A DNA stretch of 64,000 bases from Burkholderia dolosa (GCF_902499135.1 NZ_CABVPR010000027.1:1-64000), one strand, 5' to 3'; shown: positions 45,964-54,755, numbered from the stretch's first letter. Made by a program: numbers and translations. Notes: generated by a model from the letters alone, not told the origin.

Positions 45964-47271
45964 ATGTCCGATTCCTACTTCCCGCGCTGGCGGGTGCAAC
46001 CGGCCGGCGCGGCATCGCGCGTAGTCGGCCCCGACGAGCGCCTGCCGTGGCCGCAGATGATCGCGATGGGCGTGCAGCACGTGGTCGCGATGTTCGGCTC
46101 GACCGTGCTCGCGCCGCTGCTGATGGGCTTCGATCCGAACCTGTGCATCTTCATGTCCGGCATCGGCACGCTGCTGTTCTTCGCGCTGGTCGGCGGCCGC
46201 GTGCCGAGCTACCTCGGCTCGAGCTTCGCGTTCATCGGCCTCGTGATCGCGGTGACCGGCTACGGCGGCAGCGGCCCGAATCCGAACATCCCGGTCGCGC
46301 TCGGCGGGATCGTCGCGTGCGGCGTCGTGTACGTCGCGCTCGGCGCCCTCGTATCGGCGATCGGCACGCGCTGGATCGAGACGCTGATGCCGCCCGTCGT
46401 CACCGGCGCAGTGGTCGCGGTGATCGGGCTGAACCTCGCGCCGATCGCGGTGAAGGGCGTGTCGGCGTCGACGTTCGATTCGGCGATGGCGCTCGTCACC
46501 GTGCTGTGCGTGGGCGGCGTCGCGGTGTTCGCGCGCGGGACGATGCAGCGGCTGCTGATCCTCGTCGGCCTCGCGATCGCGTATGCGATCTATGCGGTCG
46601 CGACGAACGGGCTCGGGCTCGGCAAGCCGATCGACTTCGCGATCGTCGCGCATGCCGCGTGGTTCGGCGTGCCGACGTTCCGCACACCGGTGTTCGATCC
46701 GCACGCGATGCTGATGCTCGCGCCGGTCGCCGTGATCCTGGTCGCGGAGAACCTCGGCCACATCAAGGCGGTCAGCGCGATGACGGGCCACAACCTCGAC
46801 CGCTACGTCGGCCGCGCGTTCATCGGCGACGGGCTCGCGACGATCGTGTCCGGCGGCGTCGGCGGCACCGGCGTCACGACCTATGCGGAAAACATCGGCG
46901 TGATGGCCGTCACGCGGATCTACTCGACGCTCGTGTTCGTGGTCGCCGCGCTGATCGCGATCGCGCTCGGCTTCTCGCCGAAGTTCGGCGCGGTGATCCA
47001 GACGATTCCCGGCCCCGTGCTCGGCGGCGTGTCGATCGTCGTGTTCGGGCTGATCGCGGTCACGGGCGCGCGGATCTGGGTCGTCAACAAGGTCGACTTC
47101 TCGGACAACCGCAACCTGATCGTCGCGGCCGTCACGCTGGTGCTCGGCGCCGGCGACTTCTCGCTGAAGATCGGCGGCTTCGGGCTCGGCGGGATCGGCA
47201 CCGCGACGTTCGGCGCAATCCTGCTGTACGCGATCCTGCGCAAGGAAAAGGAGCCGGGGCCGGTCGTCTGA
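45964..47271 (+). CDS. NCS2-family nucleobase (uracil/pyrimidine) permease
   Basis: 435 residues, 12-14 membrane segments. NCS2 signatures: GVQHVVAMFGSTVLAPLLMGF near residue 37, GRVPSYLGSSFAFIG, LVAENLGHIKAVSAMTGHNLD with the substrate-contacting Glu, and GGVGGTGVTTYAENIGVMAVTR. It is closest by eye to UraA/RutG-type uracil or pyrimidine transporters working by H+ symport. Monocistronic; it converges on the LysR gene across a tandem-repeat region. Confidence 0.9.
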   Translation: MSDSYFPRWRVQPAGAASRVVGPDERLPWPQMIAMGVQHVVAMFGSTVLAPLLMGFDPNLCIFMSGIGTLLFFALVGGRVPSYLGSSFAFIGLVIAVTGYGGSGPNPNIPVALGGIVACGVVYVALGALVSAIGTRWIETLMPPVVTGAVVAVIGLNLAPIAVKGVSASTFDSAMALVTVLCVGGVAVFARGTMQRLLILVGLAIAYAIYAVATNGLGLGKPIDFAIVAHAAWFGVPTFRTPVFDPHAMLMLAPVAVILVAENLGHIKAVSAMTGHNLDRYVGRAFIGDGLATIVSGGVGGTGVTTYAENIGVMAVTRIYSTLVFVVAALIAIALGFSPKFGAVIQTIPGPVLGGVSIVVFGLIAVTGARIWVVNKVDFSDNRNLIVAAVTLVLGAGDFSLKIGGFGLGGIGTATFGAILLYAILRKEKEPGPVV

Positions 47272-47336
47272 CCGAACGGCGGGCGGTGTGGCAGCGCCAG
47301 GCAGTGACGGCGGCGCGTTGTCCGCCGCGTCCGCCG

Positions 47337-47408
47337 CCACATCGCCACATCGCCACATCGCCGCACCGCCGCACCGCCACATCGCCGCACCGCCGCACCG
47401 CCGCACCG
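47337..47408. repeat. Nine tandem copies of an 8-bp unit between convergent genes
   Basis: Units are CCACATCG (A) or CCGCACCG (B) in the order A-A-A-B-B-A-B-B-B, 72 bp without interruption. It lies between the 3' ends of the NCS2 permease and the LysR gene. Confidence 0.95.
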
Positions 47409-47420
47409 CCGCGTCTACCC

Positions 47421-47447
47421 CGTTCACCTCGTTCACCGCGTTCACCG
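47421..47447. repeat. Three tandem copies of a 9-bp unit next to the lysR 3' end
   Basis: CGTTCACCT, CGTTCACCG, CGTTCACCG, ending 5 bp before the LysR stop codon. Confidence 0.9.
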
Positions 47448-47452
47448 CCGCA

Positions 47453-48337
47453 TCACGCGCCGGTGTTCGCCTGCGCCTGCAGCCACGCGCAGAACTGCGC
47501 GACCAGCGGATCGTCGGCCGGCGCGTGCCGCGTGATCCACCAGTAGCTGCGCGTCGCGATGCGCGGCCCGTCCAGCGGCATCACGAGCCGGCCGCTCGCG
47601 AGTTCGTCGTCGATCAGCGGCAGCGGGCCGAGCGCGACGCCCAGGCCGTCGACGGCCGCCTGCAGCGCGAGATAGAAGTGGTCGAACGACTGCCGCTTGC
47701 GCGCCTTCATCGTCACGCCGGCCGCCGCGAACCAGTCGCGCCAGCCTTCCGGCCGCGTATCCGAATGCAGCAGCACATGCCGCGCGAGATCGTCCGCGCG
47801 CGTGATCGGCGCACGCCTGAGCAGCGCGGGGCTGCACACCGGAATCACGCTTTCGTCGAGAAAGTGGCCGCTCGTGCCGTTCGGCCAGTGGCCGGGGCCG
47901 CGGCGGATCGCGACGTCGAAGCCGTCCAGCGCGTCGAGCGGCGCGTTCGACGTCGACAGCTTCAGCTCGACGTTCGGCACGTCGCGCTGAAACCGCGACA
48001 GACGCGGCAGCAGCCATTTCATCGCGAAGGTCGGCAGCGCGTTGATGCGCAGCACGCGCGCGGCGCCCGTGTTGCGTAGCTGCTCGGTCGCGAGCGCGAT
48101 GCTGTCGAACGCGGCGCGCACCGTGTCCAGATAGCGGCGGCCTTCGTCGGTGAGCTTCACGCGCTTGCCGTAACGGTGGAACACCGGCTTGCCGAGCCAC
48201 GCCTCGAAGCCGGCGATCTGCCGGCTGATGGCACCATGAGTCACATGCAGCTCGTCGCCTGCGGCGCTGAAGCTTTCATGTCGTGCCGCGGCTTCAAAGG
48301 CCCGAAGCGCGGAAAAGGGCGGGAGATCGCGAGCCAT
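47453..48337 (-). CDS. LysR-family regulator, GcvA-like
   Basis: 294 residues. N-terminal winged helix: LPPFSALRAFEAAARHESFSAAGDELHVTHGAISRQI, then LGKPVFHRYGKRVKLTDEGRRYL (residues 5-75), the GcvA/AmpR subgroup pattern. The effector domain has the usual two-lobed sequence with RRGPGHWPNGTSGHFLDESVIPVC in the middle. It is divergent from the chromate transporter pair, with a 21-bp palindrome at its own start, suggesting control of itself and perhaps of those genes. The inducer is unknown. Confidence 0.9.
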   Translation of the reverse strand: MARDLPPFSALRAFEAAARHESFSAAGDELHVTHGAISRQIAGFEAWLGKPVFHRYGKRVKLTDEGRRYLDTVRAAFDSIALATEQLRNTGAARVLRINALPTFAMKWLLPRLSRFQRDVPNVELKLSTSNAPLDALDGFDVAIRRGPGHWPNGTSGHFLDESVIPVCSPALLRRAPITRADDLARHVLLHSDTRPEGWRDWFAAAGVTMKARKRQSFDHFYLALQAAVDGLGVALGPLPLIDDELASGRLVMPLDGPRIATRSYWWITRHAPADDPLVAQFCAWLQAQANTGA

Positions 48338-48338
48338 G

Positions 48339-48359
48339 CTTGTGATTCTAGATCACAAG
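48339..48359. promoter_or_regulatory. LysR-type operator palindrome at the lysR start
   Basis: CTTGTGAT-TCTAG-ATCACAAG: an 8-bp perfect inverted repeat around 5 bp, containing the LysR T-N11-A pattern (T48343, A48355). It lies 1 bp upstream of the lysR start codon and about 75 bp before the first chromate transporter gene. Confidence 0.6.
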
Positions 48360-48433
48360 AGGGCGCCGATAAAATCGTTTTGCGGCGATGCCGGACGGCG
48401 GTAATCTCGGCAGACCATTCGATGAGGGATCCC

Positions 48434-49042
48434 ATGCAATCCATGTCCGCGCCGCCTGCCGGTTCGCCGCGCAACGTCGGCCTCGCCGCGCTGTTCGTTG
48501 GCTTCCTGTCGCTCGGGCTGATGTCGTTCGGCGGTGCGCTGCCGTTCGCGCGGCGCACGATCGTCGACGAGCGCAAGTGGCTGTCTGCCGACGAATTCAC
48601 CGATCTGCTCGGGCTGTGCCAGTTTCTGCCGGGCGGCAACGTGATCAACCTGTCGGTCGCGGTCGGCATGCGCTTTCGCGGCGTCGCCGGTGCGCTGGCC
48701 GGCATTCTCGGGCTGATCGCGGGCCCAACGCTCGTCGTCGTCGGCCTCGGCGTGCTGTATGCGAAGACGCAGGACGACCCGCGCGTGCAGCATCTGTTCG
48801 CCGGGCTCGCGGCGGCTGCGGCCGGGCTGCTCGCCGCGATGGCCGTGAAGGTCGCGAAGCCGCTGCGGCACGCGCGTGCGGCGGCCGGCATCGCGGCGCT
48901 CGCGTTCGTCGCGATCGCGGTGCTGCGCATTCCGCTGCTGACGACGATGCTCGTGCTGACGCCGGTCAGCATCTGGCTCGCGTCGCGACGCCGCGACGTA
49001 CGCACGTCGCCGGCGGCCGCACGCGACGGAGGTCGGCCGTGA
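48434..49042 (+). CDS. Chromate transporter family, first half-size subunit
   Basis: 202 residues from the ATG at 48434, with GAGGG five bases before it; an ATG at 48422 is possible. Chromate_transp domain: LFVGFLSLGLMSFGGALPFARR, EFTDLLGLCQFLPGGNVINLSVAVG, then several hydrophobic segments. It is a short-chain CHR protein, encoded as half of a pair; the stop overlaps the partner's GTG start. Such pairs export chromate or act as anion transporters; whether this one gives chromate resistance is unknown. Confidence 0.88.
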   Translation: MQSMSAPPAGSPRNVGLAALFVGFLSLGLMSFGGALPFARRTIVDERKWLSADEFTDLLGLCQFLPGGNVINLSVAVGMRFRGVAGALAGILGLIAGPTLVVVGLGVLYAKTQDDPRVQHLFAGLAAAAAGLLAAMAVKVAKPLRHARAAAGIAALAFVAIAVLRIPLLTTMLVLTPVSIWLASRRRDVRTSPAAARDGGRP

Positions 49043-49566
49043 ACGACACGCTGATCGCGCTCGGGACGATCTTCAGCCAGCTGTCGCTGCTCGCATTCGG
49101 CGGCGGCAACACGATCCTGCCGGAGATGCAGCGGCAGGTGGTCGACGTCCATCACTGGATGAGCGCGCACGAGTTCAGCGCACTGTTCGCGCTCGCGCAG
49201 GCGGCGCCCGGACCGAACATGATGATCGTGTCGCTGGTCGGCTGGCACGTGGCCGGCTGGCCCGGGTTGCTGGTCGCGTCGCTCGCGAAGTTCGGGCCGT
49301 CGTCGGTCGTCACGGTGCTCGCGTTGCACGCATGGGAGCGCTTTCGCGATCGGCCGTGGCGGCGCTACGTGCAGCAGGGGATGATGCCGGTGACGGCCGG
49401 GCTCGTCGCGGCGAGCGCCGTGCTGATCGCGCACGCGTCGAACCATACGGCGATCCAGTGGGGCATCACGGCTGCGTGCGCGGTGCTCGCGTACCGCACG
49501 CGCATCCATCCGCTGTGGCTGCTCGCCGGCGGCGCGCTGCTCGGGCTCACCGGCATCGGCCAGTGA
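49039..49566 (+). CDS. Chromate transporter family, second half-size subunit
   Basis: 175 residues from a GTG that overlaps the previous stop (GTGA). FSQLSLLAFGGGNTILPEMQRQVV and FSALFALAQAAPGPNMMIVSLVGWHVAGWPG are the paired signatures of the second CHR domain, with inverted membrane topology relative to the first. It probably forms a heterodimer with the preceding protein. Confidence 0.88.
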   Translation: MNDTLIALGTIFSQLSLLAFGGGNTILPEMQRQVVDVHHWMSAHEFSALFALAQAAPGPNMMIVSLVGWHVAGWPGLLVASLAKFGPSSVVTVLALHAWERFRDRPWRRYVQQGMMPVTAGLVAASAVLIAHASNHTAIQWGITAACAVLAYRTRIHPLWLLAGGALLGLTGIGQ

Positions 49567-49590
49567 GCGCGCGCGGACGCGGAAGCCGCG

Positions 49591-49929
49591 CTACTGCGAC
49601 GCCGGGCGGTCGCCGTTCACGACGCCGAGCAGCCGGCCGCGTTCGCTGCCGACGTCGTCCGCCGCGGCCGGCCAGTCGATCACGTAGCCGGCTTCGAGCG
49701 CGTCGCGCATGATCGTTCCGTAGTCGGCCTTCGCAAGCCGGCCGCCGCGCAATGCGTCGGCGACTTCGCGCTTCAGCTTCGGCGTGAACGACGGATACGC
49801 GGCCGCGAGCGCCGCGTACTGACGCGCGTCGATCTCGCCCGACTCGCGGTTGAGCGCCCACCCGGCCACCAGCACGATCGCGACGAACGGGATGGCGGTG
49901 TAGCGCAGGAAGAACTTCGCTGGCGTCAT
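49591..49929 (-). CDS. Membrane-anchored protein of unknown function
   Basis: 112 residues. One N-terminal hydrophobic helix (YTAIPFVAIVLVAGWAL, residues about 10-26) and a soluble part rich in Ala/Arg (IDARQYAALAAAYPSFTPKLKREVADAL). No family is recognised. It converges on the chromate transporter genes and is divergent from the DUF1275 gene across 294 bp, in which I saw no clear promoter. Confidence 0.6.
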   Translation of the reverse strand: MTPAKFFLRYTAIPFVAIVLVAGWALNRESGEIDARQYAALAAAYPSFTPKLKREVADALRGGRLAKADYGTIMRDALEAGYVIDWPAAADDVGSERGRLLGVVNGDRPASQ

Positions 49930-50223
49930 TCGATGCTCGGTGAAAAGGGCGCACGGCCGGCGACGCGAAACGGCGCCGGTATACTCGGCCGGATCTTCGG
50001 TGGCGAAGGCCGCGGCAACGCCGTGTCGCGAAACGCGCGACGCCGCGCTTTCCGGCCGGCCGCGATGCGCGTCGCGTACGCGCGCCGACGCCGCGCATTA
50101 TAGGGGCGCCGCCGGCGGACATGCGCCGCCGGCGGCGCCGGGGCCACGCGGCGCACGCCGCGACGGCCGAACTCCGCGCGGGCCGCTCGATGCGGCCGGC
50201 CCGCGCATCACAGGGGAGGATCG

Positions 50224-50991
50224 ATGGATCTCGACGGCGCGAGCCGCAACCTGACCGTCGCCGCGCTGCTGACGCTGTCCGGCGGCTATCTCGACGCGTA
50301 TACGTACGTCGGCCACGGCCACGTATTCGCGAATACGATGACCGGCAACGTCGCATTGCTCGGCATCAATCTGTCGGCCGGCGACTGGGTCGCTGCGCTG
50401 CATCACGTGCCGCCGCTCGTCGGCTTCGTGATCGCGGTGTTCGTCGCGCACGTGCTCGGTCTGGCCGCGCAGCGCGGCTGGGTGCGGCATACCGCGTTCG
50501 TGAGCCTGATCGTCGAGATCGCGTTTCTCGGCGTGGCGGCGGCCGGCGCCGTCGGCGCGTCGAGCGCGTGGCTGATTCCGGGCATCTCGTTCGTCGCGAC
50601 GCTGCAGACGCTGTCGTTCACGCATGTGGAGGAGCTGTCGTACACGTCGGTGATGACGACCGGCAATCTGCGGCGCGCCGCGCAGAAGCTGTTCGTCGGA
50701 CTGATTCCGCGTTACGACGCGCCCGCGCTGCACGACTCGGCGCTGCTCGCGACGATCAGCTTCTGCTTTCTCGCCGGTGCGGTGATCGGCGGCTTCGCGA
50801 CGCGCATCGCGCCGCAGATCGCGTTGTGGGGCGCCGTGCTGCTGCTCGCGCTCGCGTTTGCCGAAATCGTGCGGCGCGCGCGGGGCGCCGGCGGCAACAT
50901 TGGCACCGGCGGTATTACCAGCAACAGCGGCAGTGCCAACAGCGCCAACAGCCCCAACACCACCGCCGCCGACGCTTCGCGGCCGGCCTGA
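50224..50991 (+). CDS. DUF1275 (YoaK-like) membrane protein
   Basis: 255 residues with six hydrophobic segments. GGYLDAYTYVGHGHVFANTMTGNVALLG (residues about 20-47) and YTSVMTTGNLRRAAQKLF are the DUF1275/YoaK hallmarks. The C-terminal about 30 residues (Asn/Ser/Ala-rich, with SNSGSANSANSPN) are low-complexity, from short tandem DNA repeats. The function of this family is not established. GGAGGA precedes the ATG. Confidence 0.85.
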   Translation: MDLDGASRNLTVAALLTLSGGYLDAYTYVGHGHVFANTMTGNVALLGINLSAGDWVAALHHVPPLVGFVIAVFVAHVLGLAAQRGWVRHTAFVSLIVEIAFLGVAAAGAVGASSAWLIPGISFVATLQTLSFTHVEELSYTSVMTTGNLRRAAQKLFVGLIPRYDAPALHDSALLATISFCFLAGAVIGGFATRIAPQIALWGAVLLLALAFAEIVRRARGAGGNIGTGGITSNSGSANSANSPNTTAADASRPA

Positions 50992-51308
50992 CGGGCCGCT
51001 TCCGCTCGCCGCAGCCGCCGCCGCGCGCGTGCCGATCCGGTCCGTGCGCACGTCCCGAACCCTTACGCCGCCGCCCATCGTTGCCGCACCGCGGCAAACC
51101 GCATCGCCCGCGCCGCACGCAAGCCCGGCGCGGCAAACGTTGCTCGCGGGCGACAATCGCGCGGCTCCCGCGCGTTTCAATTTCTTTCAGCGCGCGCACT
51201 GGTCTTATGATTCAGCCCACATCGCGCGCGCCAAGAGCGCGCGCGATCGCCACCCGGCTGCGCACGCGGCCGGCAATGAACGGAGACACCAACAAACAAG
51301 GAAAGCTC
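50992..51308. other. 317-bp gap upstream of the porin gene
   Basis: Non-coding by inspection. A TATGAT (51206-51211) could be a -10 for the porin, but no good -35 goes with it. No strong repeats. Confidence 0.3.
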
Positions 51309-52430
51309 ATGAAGCAGACCATCCGGCTCGCAGCCATCGCAGGGGGCGCCGCCCTGGCCTTCGCCAGCCAGCACGCGGCGGCGCAAAGCTCGGTCACGCT
51401 GTGGGGCGTCGCCGACGTCAGCGTGCGGTACCTGACCAACGCGAACGCGAACAACGACGGCCTCCTGTCGATGACCAACGGCGCGATCACGAACAGCCGC
51501 TTCGGCATCTACGGCACCGAAGATCTCGGCGGCGGCCTGAAGGCGCTGTTCAACCTCGAAAGCGGCGTGAACCTGCAGAACGGCGCGTTCGCCGACAGCG
51601 GCCGCCTGTTCAACCGCGCCGCATATGTCGGCCTGCAGAGCCCGTACGGCACGGTCACGCTCGGCCGCCAGAGGACGCCGCTGTTCGACCTGCTCGCGGA
51701 CACGTACGATCCGCTGACGGTCGGCAACTACCTCGAGAACGCGTGGCTGCCGGTCGCGCTCGGCGGCGGCCTGTATGCGGACAACCAGATCAAGTACACG
51801 GGCAAGTTCGCGGGCCTGACCGCGAAGGCGATGTACTCGACGGGCACGAACTACGAATCGACCGGCCCCGGCGGCTTCTCCGGCCAGATTCCGGGCTCGC
51901 TCGGCAAGGGCAACGCGTGGGGTGTGTCGCTGTCGTACGTGATGGGGCCGCTCAGCATCGCGGCCGGTGCGCAGCAGAACAGCGACAACTCCGCACGCAA
52001 GCAGACGATCTACCACGCGAACGTCGTCTATGCGTTCAGCAAGGCGAAGGTCTACGCGGGCTACCTGCGCTCGAAGGACGACACGGGCTTCGTCGACAGC
52101 CTGCTCGCGCAGCAGACGATTCCGGTCGCGAAGGGCACCGGCCGGATCGACGACGGTCCGTTCGCGGGCGTGAGCTGGCAGGTCAGCACGCCGCTGACGC
52201 TGACGGGCGCGTTCTACTACGACCACATGCGCAACGCGATGACCGCGAACGGCACGCTCGCGAGCGGCAACCGCTATGCGATCGTCGGCATCGCCGAGTA
52301 CGCGTTGAGCAAGCGCACGGAGATCTACGGCACGATCGACTTCAACAAGACGAACGGCGCGGCGAACGTCGAGCTGCCGGGTCGCAGCAACCAGACCGGC
52401 ATCGCGATCGGCCTGCGCAACATCTTCTGA
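51309..52430 (+). CDS. OmpC-type general porin
   Basis: 373 residues. Signal peptide ending QHAAAQ (about residue 26); the mature start SSVTLWGVADVSVRYL is the betaproteobacterial porin N-terminus (SSVTLYG-type), with RNSRFGI/YGTEDLGGGLKALFNLESG early and the C-terminal aromatic NIF for BAM recognition. It is expected to be a 16-strand trimeric barrel in the outer membrane. Stand-alone unit with a strong terminator. Confidence 0.93.
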   Translation: MKQTIRLAAIAGGAALAFASQHAAAQSSVTLWGVADVSVRYLTNANANNDGLLSMTNGAITNSRFGIYGTEDLGGGLKALFNLESGVNLQNGAFADSGRLFNRAAYVGLQSPYGTVTLGRQRTPLFDLLADTYDPLTVGNYLENAWLPVALGGGLYADNQIKYTGKFAGLTAKAMYSTGTNYESTGPGGFSGQIPGSLGKGNAWGVSLSYVMGPLSIAAGAQQNSDNSARKQTIYHANVVYAFSKAKVYAGYLRSKDDTGFVDSLLAQQTIPVAKGTGRIDDGPFAGVSWQVSTPLTLTGAFYYDHMRNAMTANGTLASGNRYAIVGIAEYALSKRTEIYGTIDFNKTNGAANVELPGRSNQTGIAIGLRNIF

Positions 52431-52475
52431 CGAACGCCGGATCGCATGCGCCGGCGCTTCGCGCGGCGCGCATCG

Positions 52476-52506
52476 AAGAGGCTCCGCACGGAGCCTCTTT
52501 TTTTTC
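52476..52506 (+). terminator. Intrinsic terminator of the porin gene
   Basis: AAGAGGCTCC (52476-52485) pairs with GGAGCCTCTT (52490-52499) around a GCAC loop, followed by T-run to 52506. It ends the porin unit. Confidence 0.93.
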
Positions 52507-52604
52507 GTCGGCCGACGCTCGCATGCGTGCGACGATTCGGCCTGCGCGTCGTCGCGAGCGACGGCGCGTCGTAAGCGATCGGTCGGCGTCCCCAAACATA
52601 CTTT

Positions 52605-52647
52605 GACAGTGCGCGCACGGGCTTTCGGCTACGCTGCGTGCACTGTC
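52605..52647. other. 13-bp near-perfect inverted repeat upstream of the small gene
   Basis: GACAGTGCGCGCA (52605-52617) and TGCGTGCACTGTC (52635-52647), 12 of 13 pairing, spacer 17. The left arm contains most of a TTGACA (52603-52608), but no good -10 follows at normal spacing. A second palindrome, GTGACGA-TGC-TCGTCAC, is at 52730-52746, just before the ribosome site of the small gene. Otherwise the 340-bp gap 52431-52770 holds only the porin terminator. Confidence 0.55.
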
Positions 52648-52770
52648 GTCGCGTGCCGCAAGCGCGGCCGCGCCGGCGCGTAACTTCTGTATCCGGCGAT
52701 GACAAACGCGGTCTGCCGGTTTTTTTCATGTGACGATGCTCGTCACGATTTTTCCGGGAAGGGGATGGCG

Positions 52771-52998
52771 ATGGGAATCCTGAACACCGTGGGTGAAATT
52801 GCCGGCGCCGTGGCGGCCGTCGAGGCAGCGGAGAAGGTCGATCCGGATGCGGGCCTGCTGACGAAGGCGGCTGCAGCCGTTGCGGGCTTCAAGGGCGCCG
52901 AGGCGCTCGAAGCACGGCTCGAGAAGAACGAAGGCCAGCCCGAACAGGCGGCCGACGACACGCAGGCGACCGACGGCGGCGACGCGTCGCAGGCATGA
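52771..52998 (+). CDS. Small Ala-rich protein of unknown function
   Basis: 75 residues from the ATG at 52771, which has GGAAGGGG six bases upstream (the ATG at 52765 is too close). The sequence begins MGILNTVGEIAGAVAAVEAAEKV and has a second helix LLTKAAAAVAGFKGAEALEARL, ending in an acidic Gln/Asp-rich tail. No signal peptide or metal motif. The good ribosome site and own terminator support a real gene; the function is unknown. Confidence 0.7.
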   Translation: MGILNTVGEIAGAVAAVEAAEKVDPDAGLLTKAAAAVAGFKGAEALEARLEKNEGQPEQAADDTQATDGGDASQA

Positions 52999-53119
52999 GC
53001 ATGGCGGCCGGCCCGGCCGCGCGTGCGCTTCGCGCGCGACGGCGGGCCGGTGCCGCGCGGCCGGCAGGCCGGGCATGCGCTCGATCGGTGACGCATGACC
53101 GAACCGGCGGCCGGTTTGA

Positions 53120-53150
53120 TCGGCGAGAGGCGACGTCTCTCGCCGTTTTT
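53120..53150 (+). terminator. Intrinsic terminator of the small gene
   Basis: CGGCGAGAG (53120-53128) pairs with CTCTCGCCG (53136-53144), loop of 7 nt, then TTTTTT. Confidence 0.92.
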
Positions 53151-53240
53151 TATCGTGCGTGCGCGGCATCGCGCGACGCGCCGCACGAATTCCCGAATCT
53201 TGCTATCGTGCCGTCATCCGAATTGCGATGAGGGCATCCG

Positions 53241-54596
53241 ATGGATTTCGACTACGACCTTTTCGTCATCGGGGCCGGCTCGGGCGGCGTGAGACTGGCC
53301 CGGATGTCGGCTTCGTACGGCGCGCGCGTCGGCATTGCCGAGGAAGAGCAGATCGGCGGCACGTGCGTGCTGCGCGGCTGCGTGCCGAAGAAGCTGCTGG
53401 TCTATGCGTCGCACTATCCGCACGACGTCGAGGACGCGAAGGGCTTCGGCTGGACCTTCGGCGCCGGCACGCTCGACTGGCCGGCGCTGATCGCCGCGAA
53501 GGACCGCGAGATCAATCGGCTGAGCGACATCTACGTGAATCTGCTGCGTCAATCCGGCGTGGACATGCATGCGGGACGCGCGACGCTCGTCGATGCGCAT
53601 ACGGTCGCCGTCGGCGATCGCCGGTTCCGCGCGCGCCACATCGCGATCGCGACCGGCTCGCGCCCGTCGCTGCCGCCGCGGCCCGGCATCGAGCATGCGA
53701 TCACGTCGCGCGAGGCGCTGTCGCTTCCCGCGCTGCCCGAGCGCATCGCGGTGGTCGGCGGCGGCTATATCGCGGTCGAGTTCGCGGGCATCTTCAACGG
53801 ATTCGGCAGCCGCGTCGACCTGTTCTATCGCGGCGACACGATCCTGCGCGGCTTCGACGACGACGTGCGGCAGTTCCTGTCCGACGAGATGACGAAGCAG
53901 GGCGTCGCGATCCATTGCCGTGCGGTGATCGACGCGATCGAGCGCGCGGACGACGGCACGTTGAGCGTGCGCGTCGGCGATGCGCGGCACGGGCCGTACG
54001 ACGCGGTGCTGTACGCGACCGGCCGCGTACCGAACGTCGAAGGGCTCGGGCTCGAGCAGGCCGGCGTCGTGCTCGACGCGCGCGGTGCGATCGCGGTCGA
54101 TGCGTATTCGGCGACGTCGGTCGAATCGATCCATGCGATCGGCGACGTGACGTCGCGTCCGCAGCTCACGCCGGTGGCGACGCGCGACGGCGCGCTGCTC
54201 GCGATGACGCTGTTCGGCGGCCGGCGCGTCGCGACCGACCACGAGTGGGTGCCGTCGGCGGTATTCAGTCAGCCGGAGGTCGCGACCGTCGGCCTCACCG
54301 AAGCGCACGCGCGCGACCTGCACGGCGAAGTGGACGTCTACCGCACGTCGTTCAAGGCGCTGCGCCACTCGCTGTCGGGCCGCGACGAGCGCACGCTGAT
54401 GAAGCTCGTCGTCGCGCGCGACAGCCAGCGCGTGGTCGGCGCGCACATGGTCGGCCGCGACGCGGGCGAGATCATCCAGGGGATTGCGATCGCGATTCGC
54501 GCGGGCGCGACCAAAGCGCAGTTCGACGAAACGATCGGCATTCATCCGACCGCGGCCGAGGAGTTCGTGACGATGCGCCAGAAAGTGAACGACTAG
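53241..54596 (+). CDS. gor: Glutathione-disulfide reductase
   Basis: 451 residues, standard for Gor. FAD motif VIGAGSGGVRLAR, redox-active disulfide GGTCVLRGCVPKK (C42/C47), second dinucleotide motif AVVGGGYIAVEFAG, central ATGRVPN, and the C-terminal catalytic GIHPTAAEEFVTM. It reduces GSSG to GSH with NADPH in the cytoplasm. The NADP-binding segment after GGGYIAVEFAG contains an Arg (LFYRGDTILRGFD), in keeping with NADPH use. Monocistronic, followed by a strong hairpin. Confidence 0.95.
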   Translation: MDFDYDLFVIGAGSGGVRLARMSASYGARVGIAEEEQIGGTCVLRGCVPKKLLVYASHYPHDVEDAKGFGWTFGAGTLDWPALIAAKDREINRLSDIYVNLLRQSGVDMHAGRATLVDAHTVAVGDRRFRARHIAIATGSRPSLPPRPGIEHAITSREALSLPALPERIAVVGGGYIAVEFAGIFNGFGSRVDLFYRGDTILRGFDDDVRQFLSDEMTKQGVAIHCRAVIDAIERADDGTLSVRVGDARHGPYDAVLYATGRVPNVEGLGLEQAGVVLDARGAIAVDAYSATSVESIHAIGDVTSRPQLTPVATRDGALLAMTLFGGRRVATDHEWVPSAVFSQPEVATVGLTEAHARDLHGEVDVYRTSFKALRHSLSGRDERTLMKLVVARDSQRVVGAHMVGRDAGEIIQGIAIAIRAGATKAQFDETIGIHPTAAEEFVTMRQKVND

Positions 54597-54602
54597 CGGT
54601 GC

Positions 54603-54632
54603 CGGCGCGCCGGCTCGTCGGCCGGCGCGCCG
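54603..54632 (+). terminator. 12-bp perfect hairpin after gor, no U-tract
   Basis: CGGCGCGCCGGC (54603-54614) pairs with GCCGGCGCGCCG (54621-54632), loop TCGTCG, 6 nt past the gor stop. No T-run. Confidence 0.5.
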
Positions 54633-54755
54633 CCGCGGCTTCATGGCCGCACGGCTGCTGCGCGTTTTCCGTACCGCGCACCGCGGGCGCGTGTGGCGAA
54701 TACGCCGCAAACCCGCGCATCGTTTTGCCGATTGCCCGTCTCGATAAAGAGGTTT

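Noticed and set aside
44332-47445. A 1037-codon open frame on the minus strand, starting in the tandem repeat
   Set aside because: Antisense to flgL and the NCS2 permease; both plus-strand genes have full family motifs.
47337-47447. Regular repeats that might suggest a CRISPR array
   Set aside because: Units are 8-9 bp, directly adjacent without spacers, and there are no cas genes; a tandem repeat instead.
48365-48372. GCCGATAA, a perfect sigma-28 -10, before the chromate transporter genes
   Set aside because: The position 15 bp upstream is TTCT, not TAAA, and the genes are not flagellar; probably chance.
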